Origin: CAXDRM01 sp963991775
Lineage (GTDB): Bacteria; Pseudomonadota; Alphaproteobacteria; Rickettsiales; JABIRX01
Direction of reading: 5' to 3'
DNA: 20,829 nucleotides
NCBI GenBank assembly: GCA_963991775.1
Contig: CAXDRM010000017.1
Span: forward strand, 1-20,829
Both the position numbers and the translations under genes were made by a program. Below the pieces are notes generated by a model. It did not search any database. It was not told the origin of the DNA and saw nothing but the letters and a program-made list of their open reading frames with translations. Below, piece after piece: positions 14,188 through 20,647 of this stretch (positions within the stretch are counted from its first letter, which is position 1; every line of letters begins with the position of its first letter).

Positions 14188-14460
14188 ATGATTAAAAAAA
14201 TCCTGCTAATTTTCTTTTTGAATATTTCTTTTGCCTATGCACAAAAAATAGATATAGATGTTAATGGCCTAGTCTGCGAATTTTGCGCAGTAACAATTGA
14301 AAAAAGTTTTAATAAAAAAACCGACATTTCAAAGGTAAAAGTTGATCTTGATGCAAAAAAGGTTTTTCTAACTTTAAAAGAAAACTCAAAACTTACTGAT
14401 AAAGAAATCACTAATATAATAGTGAATAATGGTTATAACGTTGTACAAATAAATAGGTAA
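14188..14460 (+). CDS. Periplasmic heavy-metal-associated (HMA, MerP-like) protein
   Basis: The 90-residue protein has a signal peptide (residues 1-18, cleavage after AYA) and a single HMA fold of about 70 residues. The metal site is GLVCEFCAVTIEKSF, with Cys30 and Cys33 as the CxxC pair. This corresponds to the GMTCxxC site of MerP and of copper chaperones; the usual Met is replaced by Leu-Val. Known members bind Hg(II) or Cu(I) in the periplasm and pass it to a membrane partner. It lies 2 bases after the barrel gene and 3 before the MerT-like gene. Whether the metal is copper or mercury cannot be told; the CsoR-type regulator in the operon favours copper, the MerT partner mercury. Confidence 0.85.
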   Translation: MIKKILLIFFLNISFAYAQKIDIDVNGLVCEFCAVTIEKSFNKKTDISKVKVDLDAKKVFLTLKENSKLTDKEITNIIVNNGYNVVQINR

Positions 14461-14463
14461 AAT

Positions 14464-14835
14464 ATGCAAAAAGCAAAAGATAATATCACGGCATATCTTG
14501 GATTATTCAGTTCTGCCTCAACCTTACTTTGTTGCGCTCTGCCTATTATTTTTGTTTCACTTGGTATGGGTGCAACCTTTGCTAGCATTACCGCAAATTT
14601 TCCATTTATGATATTTTTAGCAAAACAAAGCATAGCATTATTTACTATTGCTACTACTCTACTACTACTTAGCGGCTACTTAATTTTTACTAAAACACAA
14701 TTATGTCCAGCAGATAAAAATCTTGCTCAAATTTGCAAAAAAACAAAAAAAATAAATAAAATAATTTGGTATGTTTCAGCTATTATTTTACTTATAAGCT
14801 TTTTCTTCAAATATATATTAATATTATTTATCTAG
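14464..14835 (+). CDS. MerT-like inner-membrane metal transport protein
   Basis: This 123-residue protein has three hydrophobic segments (about 14-41, 47-75, 99-122). TM1 contains a vicinal Cys pair, C23-C24, in 'STLLCCALPIIFVSLGMGA'. A second pair, C81 and C91, lies in the loop after TM2 (TQLCPADKNLAQIC). This is the layout of MerT, where the TM1 pair takes metal from MerP and the loop pair passes it on to the cytoplasm. No merA reductase or merR is present in the window. It lies between the HMA gene and the CsoR-type gene, 5 bases before the latter. Import or redistribution of a soft metal is inferred; the substrate is unproven. Confidence 0.75.
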   Translation: MQKAKDNITAYLGLFSSASTLLCCALPIIFVSLGMGATFASITANFPFMIFLAKQSIALFTIATTLLLLSGYLIFTKTQLCPADKNLAQICKKTKKINKIIWYVSAIILLISFFFKYILILFI

Positions 14836-14840
14836 TTCCC

Positions 14841-15125
14841 ATGCAAAATATAAAGAAAGACATACCATGTCATCAAAAAGAACTAACTCGTTTAAAAAAA
14901 ATATCTGGACAAATTTCTGGAATTCAAAGAATGATAGATGAAAAAAGATACTGCATTGATATTTTACAACAACTTAGTGCAGCTAAATCTGCTATAAATT
15001 CTTTACAAGCAAATATTTTAGAAACTCACATCTCACATTGCGTTAAAGAATCTTTCAAACTTAAATCAGAAGAAGAAATCGAACAAAAAGCTGCTGAACT
15101 CAAAGAAATCTTTAAAAAATATTAA
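14841..15125 (+). CDS. CsoR-family metal-sensing transcriptional repressor
   Basis: The 94-residue all-helical protein matches the CsoR/RcnR/FrmR family: 'LTRLKKISGQISGIQRMIDEKRYCIDILQQLSAAKSAINSLQ'. The copper-type ligand set is present: C38 (in RYCIDIL), H63 and C67 (in ETHISHC), equal to the Cys-His-Cys of CsoR. Apo-protein binds G-tract operators and releases DNA on metal binding. A fitting site lies at 13521-13545. I chose the ATG at 14841. An upstream in-frame ATG at 14766 would lie in the MerT-like gene and add a non-homologous hydrophobic leader. The gene is last in the cassette, and its stop overlaps the stop of the convergent xerD. Confidence 0.9.
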   Translation: MQNIKKDIPCHQKELTRLKKISGQISGIQRMIDEKRYCIDILQQLSAAKSAINSLQANILETHISHCVKESFKLKSEEEIEQKAAELKEIFKKY

Positions 15126-16048
15126 CCTTCACCACCCAAAGGATGATGCTTAGCTAAAGTATCTTGCAATTTATTATTAGAAACATGTGTATAAATTTCT
15201 GTAGTCACTAAATGCTCATGCCCCAATAACTCTTGAATCGAACGCAAATCTAAACCAGAATCTAATAAATGAGTCGCAAAAGAATGACGCAAAATATGCG
15301 GTGAAATACGTTGTGGCTCTATACCAATCTCTAAAGCAGCCTCCTTCAAAATCTGCCCAAAACGCTGACGAGTAAAATGACCAGACTGCGACTCAGATGG
15401 AAATAACCAAATATTATCTGCCTCAAATAACTGCTTACGATAATATGCTAAATAACCCTCCAAACTTTGACATGCCACCCTGTTAATCAGCACCATACGC
15501 TCCTTCTTACCCTTACCCTCAACAAAAATCACCTCATCCAATCTAAGCTCTGACTCATCCTTAAAACGCAAATTACTAATTTTTAAACTTACTAACTCAG
15601 TAACTCTTAAACCAGTAGCATATAAAATTTCTAATAATGCTAAATTTCTTTTGGCCTGTGGCGTAGCAGATTCCGCAAAAAACTCAATGATCTGTAAAAT
15701 CTCTTTTATGGTTAAAAATTTAGGCAATAATTTAGGCTTCTTAATCTTACTTAAATCGGCCAAAGAAAAATCTGTAATCAATCCTTCCGCAATTAAAAAT
15801 TTACTAAAATTCTTAAAAACTGAAATCTTTCTTAAAAAACTATTATCCTTATAGCTCTGCTTATCTAAAAATTTTGCAAATTGTTGCGCAACATTCTTAT
15901 CAATAGTAGTAAATTTTTGCGCCTTATAAAAACCAACTAACTCTTGTAAATCACGCTGATAAGCCAGCAAAGAATTTTTGCTCAAACCACGCTCAACCTG
16001 AATAATCTCTAAAAAATTATCTATGCTGTTTTCTATGGTAAATAACAT
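15122..16048 (-). CDS. xerD: Tyrosine recombinase XerD
   Basis: XerC/XerD resolve chromosome dimers at dif. This 308-residue protein has an N-terminal SAM-like DNA-binding domain (1-100) and a catalytic domain with every active-site residue: R148 (ATGLRVTEL), K179 (EGKGKKER), H251 and R254 (SPHILRHSFATHLL), H277 (LLGHEHL) and the nucleophile Y286 (EIYTHV). The C-terminus 'LAKHHPLG' is the XerD-type ending, so I prefer XerD over XerC. The start overlaps ccmH by 32 bases; a later start would cut the N-terminal helix. Its stop overlaps the CsoR-type gene's stop by 3-4 bases in convergent orientation. An integrase role for the neighbouring cassette is unlikely given the housekeeping context. Confidence 0.92.
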   Translation of the reverse strand: MLFTIENSIDNFLEIIQVERGLSKNSLLAYQRDLQELVGFYKAQKFTTIDKNVAQQFAKFLDKQSYKDNSFLRKISVFKNFSKFLIAEGLITDFSLADLSKIKKPKLLPKFLTIKEILQIIEFFAESATPQAKRNLALLEILYATGLRVTELVSLKISNLRFKDESELRLDEVIFVEGKGKKERMVLINRVACQSLEGYLAYYRKQLFEADNIWLFPSESQSGHFTRQRFGQILKEAALEIGIEPQRISPHILRHSFATHLLDSGLDLRSIQELLGHEHLVTTEIYTHVSNNKLQDTLAKHHPLGGEG

Positions 16049-16382
16049 AGCAAATAAATAAACTAATTAAGATTAAAGGCAGCAACCACAAATTAAGCGA
16101 TATATCTTGCCAAGCTTTACTTACAATAATTTCTGGACCATAAAGCTTTACATAAAAAGCCTCAATCTGTTCTAAGCTTTGACCTTCAGCAATTAATTGC
16201 TCTGTCTTTAATTTAATATCCTTAGCAAAATCTGCATCTGAATCATAAACTGTCTGACCAGCACAAACTAAACAACGTAAATTTTTATGAAATTCTGCCA
16301 AATCTGCCGCACTATAATTTTGCGCTGCCAATGCATGCAAGGCAATAAAACTTAATAATATAATTTTAATCAAGATTCTCAT
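16017..16382 (-). CDS. ccmH: Cytochrome c maturation protein CcmH
   Basis: CcmH is a periplasm-facing, membrane-anchored thiol oxidoreductase that helps present reduced apocytochrome c for haem attachment. The 121-residue protein has a signal peptide (MRILIKIILLSFIALHALAA), the diagnostic LRCLVC motif (C37, C40) followed by 'AGQTVYDSDADFAKDIK', and a C-terminal membrane helix (about 97-113) ending in basic residues. I chose the ATG at 16382, which gives a normal signal peptide; an in-frame ATG at 16418 adds 12 residues from within nadE. It overlaps nadE by 17 bases and xerD by 32. Other ccm genes are not in the window. The usual Pro in the RCPVC motif is Leu here. Confidence 0.93.
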   Translation of the reverse strand: MRILIKIILLSFIALHALAAQNYSAADLAEFHKNLRCLVCAGQTVYDSDADFAKDIKLKTEQLIAEGQSLEQIEAFYVKLYGPEIIVSKAWQDISLNLWLLPLILISLFICYVIYHRKQHR

Positions 16383-17973
16383 AAGCGTTACTAAGCGGAT
16401 AGCGTCTTTCTTTATCAAAACATAAAGCTGAAATTTTGGGACCTAAGGCAGCCTGGTATCTTTTATATTCAGAATTTTTTAGCAATTTATTGGCAAGCAA
16501 GACCTCTTCCTCTTTAAAGCCTAACTTAATCACCTGTGCTACTGATTGATAACATTCAATTAAATGATATAAAATTTGATCAAGCTGCTCATATTCTGGT
16601 AATGAGTCACTATCTTTTTGCTCAGGACGTAATTCTGCAGTCGGAGCTTTAGTAATTATATTTTCCGGCAAAGGAGCAGCTGACTGACATAAACTAGTTG
16701 CAGGGATATGCTCATTACGCCATTTTGCCAATTGATAGACTGTGGTTTTATACACATCTTTTAATGGTGAAAAAGCACCACACATATCACCATATAATGT
16801 GCTATAACCAACTGCTGCTTCAGATTTATTACTAGTTGCCAAAACTAAATGACCTAATTTATTAGATAAGGCCATTAAGTAGACGCCTCTAATACGCGAT
16901 TGCAAATTCTCTTCGGTTAAATCTACTGCATGATCTTTAAACGCATCTTGTAAATTATTAGTAAATGCCTGGAAAGGATCTTCTATATTTAGATTAAAAA
17001 TATTTTTGCAGCCTAAATTATTTATTAATTCAGCAGCATCTCTAACACTTTCTTCTGAAGTATAGCGCGAAGGCATAGTAACTAAATTAACCTTTTTACT
17101 ACCTAAACTATCCGCAGCAAGCACTGCTATCAAAGCTGAATCAATACCACCAGATAAGCCTAATATCACAGAATTTTGCTGGTTCTTACTTAGATAATCT
17201 CTAATCGCGAGTAATAAAACCTCATAAATTAAGCCAATCTCGTCTATCTCAAAATTAGCTATAAAATCATCTTTGCTAAGCAATTTTTCGATAAAGAAAG
17301 GGGCTTGCAAAAATGTACCTTGCTCATCTTTAATAAATGACCCACCATCAAATACTAAATTATCCTGACCACCTAACATATTTAAATATAATACCGGACA
17401 ATCAAACACTTTAGACAATTCACGACGCTTCTTATATTTCTTCAAAGCAAAAGGTGAGCTATTTAAAACCAAAACCTTCTCATAATCTAAATGCTCAGTT
17501 TTATTACGCAGATTATCACTCCAAAAATCCTCACAATTAAGCAGCAGATAATTGCAACCAGCAATATCACATATTGTAAAATCTAGCCCTTTAGCAAAAT
17601 AACGTTTTTCATCAAACACTCCGTAATTAGGCAAATTATTTTTGCGAGCAATGGCTTTTACTGCACCTGATTGCGCCACAAAGATACAATTATAAAGCTC
17701 TGAAGCTTGCTGCTCAATACCACCAAAAATTAAAGCACATTCACTATCTTTAGTAAGCTTAATCAAACTATCTTGGAGCTTGATAATTTTATTCAGAAAA
17801 TTTTGATTAAATAATAAATCTTCAGGAGGATAGCCACAAACTGCCAATTCAGGATAAGCAATAAAATCATGCTCAGCCTGATTTGCTAGATATGTATCAG
17901 AAATTTTTTGGAAATTTTCTTCTAGCGCACCTACTTTAAAATTTAACTGCGCTAAAATAAAATTATTACTCAT
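16366..17973 (-). CDS. nadE: Glutamine-dependent NAD+ synthetase
   Basis: NadE amidates nicotinic acid adenine dinucleotide to NAD+ using glutamine-derived ammonia. The 535-residue protein has two domains. An N-terminal nitrilase-like glutaminase (1-240) carries the catalytic triad E42 (YPELAVCGY), K111 (IARKNNLPN) and C147 (NCEDFW). The C-terminal synthetase has the PP-loop LSGGIDSA (273-280) and the later 'TSNKSEAAVGYSTLYGDMCGAFSPLKDVYKT' segment that binds substrate. Length fits the bacterial glutamine-dependent form (about 540). It overlaps the tim44-like gene by 8 bases and ccmH by 17, so tim44-like/nadE/ccmH/xerD are one tightly coupled minus-strand operon. Confidence 0.97.
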   Translation of the reverse strand: MSNNFILAQLNFKVGALEENFQKISDTYLANQAEHDFIAYPELAVCGYPPEDLLFNQNFLNKIIKLQDSLIKLTKDSECALIFGGIEQQASELYNCIFVAQSGAVKAIARKNNLPNYGVFDEKRYFAKGLDFTICDIAGCNYLLLNCEDFWSDNLRNKTEHLDYEKVLVLNSSPFALKKYKKRRELSKVFDCPVLYLNMLGGQDNLVFDGGSFIKDEQGTFLQAPFFIEKLLSKDDFIANFEIDEIGLIYEVLLLAIRDYLSKNQQNSVILGLSGGIDSALIAVLAADSLGSKKVNLVTMPSRYTSEESVRDAAELINNLGCKNIFNLNIEDPFQAFTNNLQDAFKDHAVDLTEENLQSRIRGVYLMALSNKLGHLVLATSNKSEAAVGYSTLYGDMCGAFSPLKDVYKTTVYQLAKWRNEHIPATSLCQSAAPLPENIITKAPTAELRPEQKDSDSLPEYEQLDQILYHLIECYQSVAQVIKLGFKEEEVLLANKLLKNSEYKRYQAALGPKISALCFDKERRYPLSNAYENLD

Positions 17974-18649
17974 TGCTAATTTTTGTTAAAAGCCAGATTG
18001 GATCTTTTTTACTCAAATCTTTAGAAAAAGTCCAAATATCACTAATTTCTTGAATTTTTTTAGCATCACCTGAAACTAACTGACCACTTGAATCTGTTAC
18101 TTGTGAAATTTGCTCACTTAGAAAAACCAAAGTTAGCTCTGCCTGATCAGCAGTAATTTTAATATCTTTTATTTTTTGGGTTTCAACTGAAATTAAATTA
18201 ATATCTAGCTTTTGTTTATTACTTTTGATTTGCTCAGCTTCTTGAGAAAATTTCTCAGATATAGCTGCAGATGTTAGTTTTTTTAAGCTTTGCTTATCAT
18301 TATTTACAAAGGCAGTGATGATTAGTTCAAAGGCTTTTTCAGCATTTTTAATAAATTTATGCAGATAAAAATCTGAGCTTTTTTCTCTGATTTTGTGATA
18401 ATTACCGGCCTGGCTGGCACTAAGTAAATTAAGATATTTTTTGTCCAATTCTAATAATTCACTATTATCTTCTTGAAGCTCTTCAGCTGGCTTTTCCTCA
18501 ACCTTTTTGGCAGATTTTACTTTTATGATAGTTTGCGCTTTTTCTTGCTGCTTTTCTTTTTCGCCCTCATCAAGAACACCCAAAGTTTGATACATACGAT
18601 ATGCCACTACAGCAGCGATGATTGCAAAAATAATTAAATCAACGGTCAT
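17966..18649 (-). CDS. Tim44-like domain membrane-anchored protein
   Basis: The 227-residue protein begins with a membrane anchor (about residues 4-20, LIIFAIIAAVVAYRMY). A charged linker rich in Lys/Glu follows (30-75), then a Tim44/TimA-like domain (about 80-227). The domain shows the pattern FIKNAEKAFELIITAFVNNDKQSLKKL, then 'ISEKFSQEAEQ' and the final 'DIWTFSKDLSKKDPIWLLTKI', typical of alphaproteobacterial Tim44-domain proteins. These are the presumed ancestors of mitochondrial Tim44; a bacterial role is not settled, but membrane-linked protein assembly is suspected. It is divergent from secB across 62 bases, a pairing seen widely in Alphaproteobacteria. It overlaps nadE by 8 bases. Confidence 0.88.
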   Translation of the reverse strand: MTVDLIIFAIIAAVVAYRMYQTLGVLDEGEKEKQQEKAQTIIKVKSAKKVEEKPAEELQEDNSELLELDKKYLNLLSASQAGNYHKIREKSSDFYLHKFIKNAEKAFELIITAFVNNDKQSLKKLTSAAISEKFSQEAEQIKSNKQKLDINLISVETQKIKDIKITADQAELTLVFLSEQISQVTDSSGQLVSGDAKKIQEISDIWTFSKDLSKKDPIWLLTKISNE

Positions 18650-18651
18650 GG

Positions 18652-18679
18652 TTGCAATATTACGATTTTAAACTATAAA
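18652..18679 (+). promoter_or_regulatory. Probable secB promoter
   Basis: TTGCAA (18652-18657) and TATAAA (18674-18679) are 16 bases apart on the plus strand, giving a start near 18686 and a leader of about 26 bases to the secB ATG at 18712. The opposite-facing tim44-like promoter must share this 62-base spacer, but I could not fix its boxes. Confidence 0.5.
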
Positions 18680-18711
18680 TAATACACTGAAATTATAACT
18701 TTGACCTAGCT

Positions 18712-19155
18712 ATGACACAAGAAAAATCTACTAAACTAATTTTAAATAACCAATATGTAAAAGATCTCTCTTTCGAGAATCCTAACTCGCCAATGAGCAT
18801 TAGCAAAATTGCTAATAATCCGCAAATAAATTTCAATATTGATATTAATGCAGGTAAATTAAATGATACAAGTTATGAAGTTGTACTTACAATTAGTGCT
18901 GATGCAAAAGATAAAGAAGATGAAAAATTTCTAATTTTTCTTACTGAATTAAAATTTGCTGGTTTATTCACTGTTAAAGCAGAATCAAGCGACGAAGAAG
19001 AATTAAAAAGAATCTTACTAATTGATTGCCCTACTTTGCTTTTTCCTTTTGCGCGTAGAATCATTGCTGACACTACTCGTGAAGGTGGCTTTCCTCCTTT
19101 AATGATGGAACCGATAAACTTTGCTGATTTATACAGTCAAAACACCAAGCATTAA
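18712..19155 (+). CDS. secB: Protein-export chaperone SecB
   Basis: SecB is a cytoplasmic tetrameric chaperone that keeps preproteins unfolded and hands them to SecA. The 147-residue protein has the conserved N-terminal strand 'YVKDLSFENPNSPMS' (15-29) and a central beta sheet ('YEVVLTISADAKD'). The highly conserved C-terminal helix segment follows: LLFPFARRIIADTTREGGFP, then 'PLMMEPINFADLYSQ', ending within a few residues of the usual C-terminus. Length and motif order are normal. It stands alone on the plus strand between the divergent tim44-like gene and the convergent dnaQ, with structured element C directly after it. Confidence 0.96.
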   Translation: MTQEKSTKLILNNQYVKDLSFENPNSPMSISKIANNPQINFNIDINAGKLNDTSYEVVLTISADAKDKEDEKFLIFLTELKFAGLFTVKAESSDEEELKRILLIDCPTLLFPFARRIIADTTREGGFPPLMMEPINFADLYSQNTKH

Positions 19156-19163
19156 AATTATCT

Positions 19164-19329
19164 GTAAAAACTAATCCTTATGGCGCAGCTTTAGCTTTAA
19201 CCAATTGCCTTGTTAAAGCGTAACAGAGCTTCGTCGATATTACAGCTGCGGTGCTCAAATATTACTTATATTATCTGCTCCTCGCTGTAACATCTCCTAG
19301 AGCTGCATCCATAATCTCTTAGTTTTTAC
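19164..19329 (+). repeat. Structured intergenic element, copy C, enclosed by a long outer stem
   Basis: An outer stem pairs GTAAAAACTAA (19164-19174) with TTAGTTTTTAC (19319-19329). It continues inward through TTATGG/CCATAA and GCAGCT/AGCTGC. Inside are a hairpin CTTTAAC (19195-19201) / GTTAAAG (19212-19218), the linker CAGAGCTTCGT (19224-19234) and a second stem 19236-19246 / 19284-19294 (10 of 11 pairs). The apical stem AATAT (19258-19262) / ATATT (19268-19272) has loop TACTT. The plan and unpaired bases match copies A and B. It fills the space between the convergent ends of secB and dnaQ. Confidence 0.75.
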
Positions 19330-19353
19330 TAGATAATTTCCAATACTAATTAA

Positions 19354-19395
19354 CTAATACTTATGGCGCAGCTTTAACCAATGACTTTGTTAAGG
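19354..19395 (+). repeat. Partial second copy of the element C left arm
   Basis: CTAATACTTATGGCGCAGCT followed by TTAACCAATGACTTTGTTAAGG repeats 19171-19218 with a 6-base deletion and a few substitutions. It still forms the CTTTAAC/GTTAAGG hairpin. It has no matching second stem, because the dnaQ stop follows at 19402. Either copy could pair with the right arm of the outer stem. Confidence 0.75.
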
Positions 19396-19401
19396 ATTAG
19401 C

Positions 19402-20067
19402 TTATTGCCAAAGATTATCTTTAATCTTACTAAGCATATTTTGATGAGCAGCTAATTCTGCTGCACTATTTTCAAATTTACGCTCTGGAAAATCAATTTT
19501 GATAATATTAGCAGCTTTAGGCTGTTTAGAGCGTTGTTGCTCGAGGGATAATTTAATTTGGCTGCCACCAGTAAGTTCTAAATAAACATCTGCAAGCAAT
19601 TCCGCATCAAGAAGAGCACCATGTTTTACACGTTTAGTTGCATCAATATTGAATCTTTTACATAAAGCATCAAGATTAGCTGGACTACCTGGAAATTTTT
19701 TGCGCGCATAAATTAAAGTATCAACAATCTGATTCTTAATTGGCCTTAAATCATGTAATTTATGCTCATTATTTAAAAATCCTAAATCAAATTTAGCATT
19801 ATGAATAACTAATGGTGAGTCAGCCAGAAAATCCAAATATTCTTGTTTAATATCTTTAAATTCAGGCTTATCTGCTAAAAATTCTTTAGTTAAACCATGT
19901 ACATTTAATGCGCCAGCTGAACTTTCTTTATCAACTTTTAAATAAGTGTGAAAATATTTACCGGTTCTAACTCGATTAACTACTTCAACACAACCTATCT
20001 CAATTACTCTATCGCCATCTGCGATGTTTAAACCCGTAGTTTCGGTATCCAGTACTACTTCGCGCAT
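19402..20067 (-). CDS. dnaQ: DNA polymerase III epsilon subunit (3'-5' proofreading exonuclease)
   Basis: DnaQ proofreads replication as part of the Pol III core. The DnaQ-type DEDDh catalytic residues are all present: D7 and E9 (Exo I, LDTETTG), D94 (Exo II, IHNAKFDLGFLN) and H149 with D154 (Exo III, VKHGALLDAELLADVY). The C-terminal tail (about 175-221) is the hydrophilic segment that binds the alpha subunit. I chose the ATG at 20067 because GAGG lies about 6 bases ahead and the exonuclease fold starts right there; a GTG two codons upstream (20073) is also in frame. The gene overlaps the end of coaE by about 59 bases and is 3'-to-3' with secB. Confidence 0.96.
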   Translation of the reverse strand: MREVVLDTETTGLNIADGDRVIEIGCVEVVNRVRTGKYFHTYLKVDKESSAGALNVHGLTKEFLADKPEFKDIKQEYLDFLADSPLVIHNAKFDLGFLNNEHKLHDLRPIKNQIVDTLIYARKKFPGSPANLDALCKRFNIDATKRVKHGALLDAELLADVYLELTGGSQIKLSLEQQRSKQPKAANIIKIDFPERKFENSAAELAAHQNMLSKIKDNLWQ

Positions 20068-20647
20068 TAACACCTCTTATAAATTTATCAATGATTTGCT
20101 TATTATGATTTAAAGCAAAATTATTATTAATCACCATATCAGCTTTTTTAATATTATAAAAACTATAATGCTGTTTTTTTAAAATATTATTTAGCTTAGG
20201 CTGAGTCGCACCTTTTCTGTTAAAGAATCTAACTTGCTGGCGCAATTTCGAACTTTTGGTAATTAGGACAATATCACAAATATTATTCATGCCTGATTGA
20301 AATAATAAAGGCACATCTAATATAACTTGCTGCTTTTTTTGCAAGAGAGCTTTACGCAAAAATATTTTAAGTTCCTTACGTAATAGAGGGTGCAGGATAT
20401 TTTCTAGATCTTTTAACATTGCAGGACGCGCAAAGATAAAACGCGCAAATTTAGCACGGTCTTTAATGAGAGCAGCATTTAGTTTATTTGAGAGTTTAGC
20501 AATTTGCTTTAAAACAGATTTTTTACTATAGAGCTTTGCAATAACTTGATCTGCATCAAAAAGAGCAGCTTTTTTCTTAGCAGCTATTAATTTAGCTATT
20601 GTAGATTTCCCTGTAGCAATCTGCCCCGTTACACCAATAATTAGCAT
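20009..20647 (-). CDS. coaE: Dephospho-CoA kinase
   Basis: CoaE phosphorylates dephospho-CoA, the final step of coenzyme A synthesis. The 212-residue protein has the P-loop GVTGQIATGKST (5-16), DADQV (31-35) in the substrate site, 'HPLLRKEL', DVPLLF (111-116) and the C-terminal 'ADMVINNN' (169-176). The last about 20 residues, rich in Arg, Tyr and Gly (ARSSTGYRNYGFKHRRWR), are encoded in the overlap with dnaQ. They match nothing expected of CoaE, so the frame probably gained this extension by loss of an earlier stop. Catalysis should not depend on it. The coaE-dnaQ order is common in Alphaproteobacteria. Confidence 0.94.
   Translation of the reverse strand: MLIIGVTGQIATGKSTIAKLIAAKKKAALFDADQVIAKLYSKKSVLKQIAKLSNKLNAALIKDRAKFARFIFARPAMLKDLENILHPLLRKELKIFLRKALLQKKQQVILDVPLLFQSGMNNICDIVLITKSSKLRQQVRFFNRKGATQPKLNNILKKQHYSFYNIKKADMVINNNFALNHNKQIIDKFIRGVNARSSTGYRNYGFKHRRWR

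Noticed and set aside
15122..16048. Tyrosine recombinase as the integrase of a mobile island carrying the metal cassette
   Set aside because: The sequence has the XerD-type C-terminus and sits in an overlapping operon with nadE and ccmH. No attachment-site repeats or tRNA flank the cassette.
19156..19401. CRISPR-like array because of repeated segments
   Set aside because: Only two unequal copies of one segment exist. There are no regular spacers and the repeats form parts of one folded element.
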